A DNA stretch of 64,000 nucleotides from Strongylocentrotus droebachiensis (taxonomy: Eukaryota; Echinodermata; Echinoidea; Camarodonta; Strongylocentrotidae). Under the pieces are notes generated by a model. It ran no database searches. It had not been told where the DNA came from and was given only the letters and a program-made list of their open reading frames with translations. This document shows positions 58,740 to 64,000 of this stretch, one piece after another. The position numbers were made by a program, and so were the translations under genes. The number at the start of each line of letters is the position of its first letter. Position 1 is the stretch's first letter. The DNA lies in NCBI GenBank assembly GCA_035222895.1, contig JAVYIG010004973.1:83227-147226 (forward strand), in the 5' to 3' direction.

Positions 58740-60735
58740 AAAATGCTCATAACAAAGGGAAATATTGGACGGAGGACACCCCCAAGGCGACACATGGCAC
58801 TGAATACTTGTCTTGTTTTTAAGTAGGTATATTTCACCTTTTATCTTTGATAATTATTTAGAGACATCTCCCGCCCCTTATGGCGACAAAAAAAAGGAAA
58901 ACATGAACACATATAATCGTATCGTAATTTGACTTCCTTTTGGGAAATTTAGCCCCACCAGGGTGCCCCCAACTGATCTTATCCAGGCTATGCCAATGCG
59001 ACATTAAGTAGACCAAGCAGGCCCATTTTCATAGTTATTTACTAGGACTGAGTTTGCTATTTCAGAAATTTTCATTGTTTTTACGACAATTATGTTTTTG
59101 TAGAAAGTAGCTTTTAGTAGGACTTATGGACCTACAAATTATATAGCGGGGATGGGCCGGAACACGAGCCTACTTACTGTCCGGAGAGGGGTGAGACGTG
59201 GGTGGAGGGGGGGGGGGGCACTTTAAAATTGTGATTTGTTTGAGACTTTGGGGGATAGGGGGGCTTGAACACTTTCGGACCTTTACGGTTTTCGCGTCAT
59301 GTATCGTACAAAGAGGTAATGCAATCCGAATATTAATGAAACATTTATTGTCTTTTATTGTTGGGGTGATGGTGATGGGTAAGGAGGTCTGATAAGGTCT
59401 TTTTAATGCAACACTAGCCCCTCGTGGCAACAATGGGGCCGGATATAATGATAAATACAGAACAAACACAGGAAAATACGGAATGTAAACATAAATATGA
59501 ATGCAGGTTCAATAAAAAATAAACATTAATTAATTCGAAACATGGTAAATTCAACGCAAACACACAAAATACATGTAATAATTATTCGATTTGATATATA
59601 CATCCTTAAATGTTCACACACGAAATATAAATAATCAATTACTTTAAATAACCAAACCATAATAAAAAAAAAAGAAAATACAATGAAGGGAACAAATAGA
59701 ACGAAAATTAAGGCTGATGTAAGTTGTCATGAAACAAGATAGATAATTATAGAACAAACACATCATAATATACATACCACCTGTCAATTCATCATACACA
59801 TTGAGAACAGGAATATATTGTTTGTTGTTGTTGTTTTTTGTTAACCATATTAATCTTCATGGAATTTAGTATTGTAAAAAACATAATATATTGCCATCCC
59901 ATGCTCACTGTCTCCCACGGGTTTGAAATAGTATCTTATTGTCGGGGTCATCTCGTAGGAGAGGTTGGATAATCATAAAGCATAATATAGTACAGGTAAT
60001 ACTTGTTAAAAATATTTGTTTTTCTTTCTTTCTCTGTATTATATTCAAATAAAAAGGAAAAATATAAAAAGATATACGACATGACAGTTAGATAATTGTC
60101 TTACTGTCATGTCAGCCAATCTATGTTACACTATAATTTTGAAATTTGTTATCCAATGTTATAAACATTGATTGAGAATTTAAATCAATAGCATTTGAAT
60201 CATGAAACATCCTACAGCCCCCCACCCCCCCCCCCCCCCACACCCGCCTCCTTCGCCTTTATGATGACGACTCGGACATTCAGGTAGCGGACCTTACTAT
60301 TTATTTTCGGGGGGGGGCTGAGGTGGTTGCCTTGGTCTTGTCACTAAAGTAAATTTTCTTAAGTTTGACTATCAGTTGAGGGGGGGGGGGGAGATTTCGC
60401 ACAAGGGGGACAAATTACGATAGGATTATGTATGTGTTATGTTTCCCATTTTTTGTCACCACTGGAGTGGGGGAAATATATTAGCTAGATTATGGGATGT
60501 ATTTATATAATTATCAAACCAAAAACAAAAATATAGGCCCTACTTTTAAAAAGAGATAATATAGGGGACGCCATCGTTTGCATATAATGCCTTAAGGTTG
60601 TAATATCGTATCTTATTTGACTTAAAATCTTGAAAATCTTACTTCCTTACTTATGAGGAGAAGAAAAAATCGTTATAAAATATTGTATATTTACGAAAAG
60701 CTTGAATATTGTATATAATCTAACTCCCTACAGTC
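58740..60735. other. Centre of the foldback element, no gene seen
   Basis: About 2 kb of AT-rich sequence with G runs at 59208-59218, C runs at 60220-60238 and G runs near 60310 and 60380. No conserved protein motif on either strand. Poly-G spots may mark remnants of other inserted elements. Confidence 0.5.
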
Positions 60736-61726
60736 AGGGGCGTCGCTAAAGGGGGGGGGGGGGTGGGGGTGCGACACCCCCCTCCTGTCAGGATATTGTC
60801 AGTAAAATTGCGCTGCTGTCGGGGAAAATAAGAAAAGGGAAGGGGAAAAAGGAGAGGGAAAGGGAAAGAAAAGAAAAGGAAAAGAGAGGAAAGAAAGGAA
60901 AGAGAAGAGGAGAAAGAAAGAGAAAAAAGAAAAAGAGGAAGGAGAGGAAAGAAAAGAAAAAAAGAGAAAAGGGAAACAAAAGAAACAGGGGATGAAAGAG
61001 AGAGAGAGAGAGAGGGGGGGTAAGAGCCTTAGAGAAGAGGGTGGGAGTAAGAGAGAGGGGGTATGTTTGGTGGAGTTGCCACGTCGAGGAAGCAAGAAAG
61101 ATACGCATAGATAATTTTGTTGCTGTGTCGGGTCCGCTGTGTCGGTATTCTTGCTCGATCCTCGTATACTATATTTATGTAGAAGTTTGAAGTCGGTGAG
61201 ATGTATTATGTTGGTCAGCCGGTAATTTTTTTCCTACGAGGTGTGAGTTTTTATTGGATAAAGAAACATTTTTGAAAATTCAGACAACTTCTTTCGCTAA
61301 TTTTTTAATGAAACGTCAAAGCTTCCGCGCTTCGCTCGGTAGGGGGAAAAAGAATTCAGACAAGCATTAAGAGTCGAGAACGGCACAAAGAATCGTTTTC
61401 TTTCTCTAAATTAATGTAATAAAACGTCAAAGCTTCGCGCGGTAGGGGGGAAAACAGAATTCAGAAAAAAATTAAGAGTCGAGAACGGTACAACGAATCG
61501 TCTTCTTTCTCTAATATGTTAATGAAACGTCAAAGCTTCCGTCAAGGGGGGGGGGGGGGGACTGGAAAAAATTCAGCTTCTGGCCCCGGATTTATAGGAA
61601 TTAATTTTAACACATTGGGACATTGGCATTAATATATTTGTCGGTAATTGATGGCTTTTTTGTCGGTACTCGGTGGCCTCTACACCCCCCCCCCCCGCCA
61701 CTGAAAAAGGTCTAGCGACGCCCCTG
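60735..61726. mobile_element. Nested poly-G TIR element (CAGGGGCGTCGCTA ends)
   Basis: CAGGGGCGTCGCTAAA at the left and, reversed, CAGGGGCGTCGCTAGA at the right. Inside lie a G run after the left end, a polypurine tract (60825-61065, GGAAAGGGAAAGAAAAGAAA type) and two to three copies of an approximately 118-bp repeat (AATGAAACGTCAAAGCTTCC, 61305-61545). No coding region; serine/phenylalanine frames opposite the polypurine tract are artefacts. Confidence 0.7.
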
Positions 61727-63236
61727 CCTACAACCCCCTTTTTGTCGCTTGCTTCCTTTGCTGAAGGTAAGGGACGTGACAGATCAACACCTTGATGGCA
61801 ACACTGCTACACCCGACCGCACCGCCTACCCCGTGAAAAACAAACAGGCTACGCCATCTATGAACTACTTGGACGAGAATTGTCGGTAATACTTGTACTA
61901 CGGAAATACTGCAGGGAGAGTAGGCTGAATGGTCGGACTGATGGGGGGGGGGAGGGGGGAGCCTTTTTGTTTTTTGTTCAGAAATGTTTTCAATATGTTT
62001 TCATTAAATGTTTTCTAAAAATATTCGGGGCCATGTGCACCCCCCCCCCCCTCCCGCCTACGCCACAGCCGTGGGGTGTCCCCTGTCCATTATTTCGCTT
62101 TCTTATTAAAATTTTGTTTATTGCTCATTTCATTTTCATTTTATATGAAAAGCAACCCTTACCCCGCATTATGAATAGGGAACCTCATTCCGCACTATAA
62201 ATAGTGACCCAAAGTCTATATTATGAATAGCGACCCTCATTTTGTTTTATGAATAGCGACCCTCATTTCGTATTATGAATAGCGACCCTCCCTCGTTTTA
62301 TGAATAGCGACCCTCATTTCGTATTATAAATAGCGACCCTCTACTCCTATTATGAATAGCGATCCTCGTTTCGTTTTATGAATAGCGACCCTCTATTCCT
62401 ATTATGAATAGCGATCCTCGTTTCGTTTTATGAATAGCGACCCTCTATTCCTATTATGAAAAGCGACCCTCACTTCGTATTATGAATAGCGAACCCCTAC
62501 TCCTATCATGAATAGAGAATCTCTACTCCTATTATGAATAGTGACCCTCTACTCCTATTATGAATAGCGAATCTCTACTTCTATTATGAATAGCGACCCC
62601 TTCTCCTATTACGAATAGCGACCCTCATTTCGTATTATGAATACCGACCCTCTTCTCCTATTATGAATAGCGATCCTCATTTCGTGTTATACTTAGCGAC
62701 CCTCTTCTCGTTTTATGAAAAGCGACCCTTATGAGTAATGAACCTCATTTCGTATTATGAATAGCGGTCCTTATGATTAATGAATTATGAACGACAGCCC
62801 TCATCTCACGTTATTTATAGCGGTCCTTATGATTAACGAACCTTATTTCTTTATGAATAGTGACTCTCTTTTGCCATTATAAATAACGGACCTGCAGGTA
62901 TGGGAAGTTCCAGGTTATGAATAGCGGTCCTTATGAATAGCGATCTTTATGAATAACGGTCCTTACGAGAAGCGAATGGACCCCTCTACAACACCCAAGC
63001 ATTATAACGTGGTGAGCTAAATAAAAGCGTAGAAGTGAATACATGAACAACATTCTGAAAAAGGACCAGAACATATAGCAAAGATATATTTGAATTTAGA
63101 TGAATACTTACATTCTATAAACAAAGAACAAGGGTAAAAAGAGCACATTATATAGATTATATTAGAGTACACTTAATATACAAATAATACTCAACTTTCT
63201 TCATTTCTCTCTCTTTATAGGGAAGAAGGATATCGG

Positions 63237-64000
63237 TGCCAGGTAAAAATGTCAGAGGTAAAAATGTCAGAGGTAAAAATGTCTAAGGAAAAAAATGTCA
63301 GAGGTAAAAATGTCAGAGGTAAAAATGTCATAGGTAAAAATGTCAGAGGAAAAAAATGTCAGAGGTAAAAATGTCAGAGGTAAAAATGTCAGAGGTAAAA
63401 ATGGCAGAGGGTAAAAATGTCAGAGGTAAAAATGTTAGAGGTACAAGCAAAAAATTAGTGCCACCATAATATCTCAGCACTTTTATCACATAGAATGTCG
63501 AGACGTACAGCTACTGCATGGGCTAGTCTATTTTATTCCTTTCTTCCATAATGTAAATTTTATAAATGGCTGTGTGTTGTATTTCGTACATGTCCTAAGG
63601 ATAATACAATGTGGAAAATAGATTTTGAAATAGATTTTTTTGTGATCAGGCTTGCATATATATTATGTATGAATGTCTAACATTTTTTGATATTTTGAAT
63701 TGGTTGATGTGTTAATGTTTGTGACTCGAACCGGTTTGGCCGGTGGCAGCCTACAACTAGCTGGCTCGGTGTAAAAATGTCAGAGGAAAAAATGTCAGAG
63801 GAAAAAATGTCAGAGGTAAAAATGACAGAGGTAAAAATGTCAGAGGTAAAAATGTCAGAGGTAAAAATGTCAGAGGTATAAATGTTAGAGGTATAAAATA
63901 AAAACAAAAGCATGTGACAAGTTTGTTAAGGTTAAACCTGTATATTAGGCTTATTGAAAAACAGCCATTTATAAAATTTACATTTTGGAAGAAAGGAATA
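63237..64000. mobile_element. Foldback-like element with 15-bp GTCAGAGGTAAAAAT repeats, cut by the window end
   Basis: Inserted in an array unit after GAAGAAGGATATC. Two blocks of GTCAGAGGTAAAAAT repeats (63243-63445, about 13 copies; 63769-63894, about 8) are in the same orientation. Separately, TATTCCTTTCTTCC plus TGTAAATTTTATAAATGGCTG at 63529-63571 is repeated inverted at 63958-64000. The right end is outside the window. Confidence 0.7.

Larger units (their letters stand above)
58357..62983. mobile_element. 4.6-kb foldback element with satellite-like arms
   Basis: Left arm (58357-58720) is built of CGCTATTCATAA/GGACCGCTATTCATAAG repeats; right arm (62155-62983) of the complementary TTATGAATAGCGACCCTC units of about 33-40 bp. 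Ends read GGGTCACTGCGTT and, reversed, GGGTCCATTCGCTT. Flanks share CTACAAC (58350-58356, 62986-62992), consistent with a 7-9-bp duplication, and the array unit is otherwise continuous across it. No ORF with protein-like features was found in the 3.4-kb centre, which contains further elements. Confidence 0.85.
29036..63124 (-). other. Repeated acceptor-NNN-donor sites (3-nt exon-like) in the array
   Basis: In 16 units the minus strand shows an ATAG acceptor-like site (usually TTTATAG or TTCATAG), three bases, then GTAAGTATCC or a close variant. Triplets (minus strand, plus-strand start): GGT 29042, CGG 29491, GGG 29652, TTG 30077, ATG 30571, CAT 31226, TGA 32599, GGA 33072, CAC 33533, TTG 37721, AAT 46848, GGA 47352, ACT 47850, ACG 48351, GGA 57512, AAT 63112. 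Twelve different triplets occur in 16 copies. Copies at 46848-48351 have strongly conserved flanks but four different triplets. The 30571 acceptor is GTAG, the 57512 copy has ATAAG, and the unit near 57975 has lost the donor. Whether these are spliced is unknown. Confidence 0.6.
28590..63236. repeat. Dispersed tandem array, unit about 460-505 bp, at least 16 copies
   Basis: Surviving blocks lie at 28590-33700, 37310-38030, 45580-45663, 46621-48611, 57291-58356 and 62984-63236. Each unit contains, in plus orientation, a GGATACTTAC-NNN-CTATAAAC site, then GGAACACAAATACAGAT, CATTTCTCTCTCTTTATGGG, GAAGGATATCATCAATTGG, CGAATATCCCTTCTTACCGA, CACCAGTTCATTTAAGTAAG and CCGATGGTTAGAAGTGATCA. Two subtypes exist, one with CGTAGCCCAAGGGTAG and one with AAAGAACAAGGGTAAA. 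On the plus strand part of each unit is open and reads like GDHQLEAL...PLFLSGIYGYNGL, ending at a GTAAG donor-like site, but frames break between copies. Origin probably tandem duplication of an exon with intron. Confidence 0.85.

Noticed and set aside
60788..61108. Two Ser/Phe/Leu-rich ORFs
   Set aside because: Complement of a polypurine tract; composition only.
63243..63894. CRISPR-like array
   Set aside because: The 15-bp units are contiguous with no spacers; the genome is eukaryotic and the element is foldback-like.

Overview
This looks like nuclear DNA of a marine invertebrate deuterostome, most likely an echinoderm (inference). Coding blocks are short and separated by long AT-rich introns with GT-AG signals. 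The host gene is a ROCO-type GTPase of the kind expanded in lancelets and echinoderms. The rest is dense with TTAA-flanked MITEs, a PIF/Harbinger element, non-LTR retrotransposons, a tRNA-derived SINE and poly-G-bearing inverted-repeat elements. Nothing prokaryotic is present.

Positions 1-25,600 hold one large minus-strand gene. I reconstructed 17 exons, about 740 codons, by joining splice sites that keep frame. They give the Roc P-loop (25,329-25,569), linker exons including a tandemly duplicated pair, the Roc G3 and G4 motifs (15,835-13,310), the COR domain (11,780-8,811) and the conserved post-COR region (2,016-113). One junction (13,310 to 11,780) is unresolved, and the gene runs off the window at both ends. 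Its introns carry a pogo-like MITE, three copies of one TTAA MITE family, an 8-bp-TSD element with a TTAGGG-like core, a three-unit tandem repeat inside a decayed transposon-like gene, two blocks of an unusual AAAAAATAG-type repeat and an old LINE fragment.

Positions 25,600-63,240 are upstream of the P-loop exon. They are built on a dispersed array of roughly 460-505-bp units, with at least 16 recognisable copies. Each unit contains, on the minus strand, a splice-acceptor-like TTTATAG and a donor-like GTAAGTATCC separated by just three bases. Those three bases differ between nearly all copies although the flanks are conserved. This is the most unusual signal in the window.

The array has been split repeatedly by insertions: a TIR element (31.7-32.6 kb), a tRNA-derived SINE, a poly-G element, an SGNH-hydrolase-like pseudogene, an apparently intact CR1/L2-like LINE (ORF2 at 41,032-43,965), two long-TIR MITEs, a complete 7,940-bp PIF/Harbinger transposon (49,348-57,287), a 4.6-kb foldback element with satellite-like arms (58,357-62,983), and part of another foldback element at the right edge. 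The Harbinger element has an intact 4-exon DDE transposase (345 aa) and an opposing 5-exon Myb/SANT-like gene (222 aa). Both use at least one GC-AG intron. It is flanked by a 3-bp ATG duplication, so it may be recent. Several empty sites can be inferred by comparing interrupted with uninterrupted array units.
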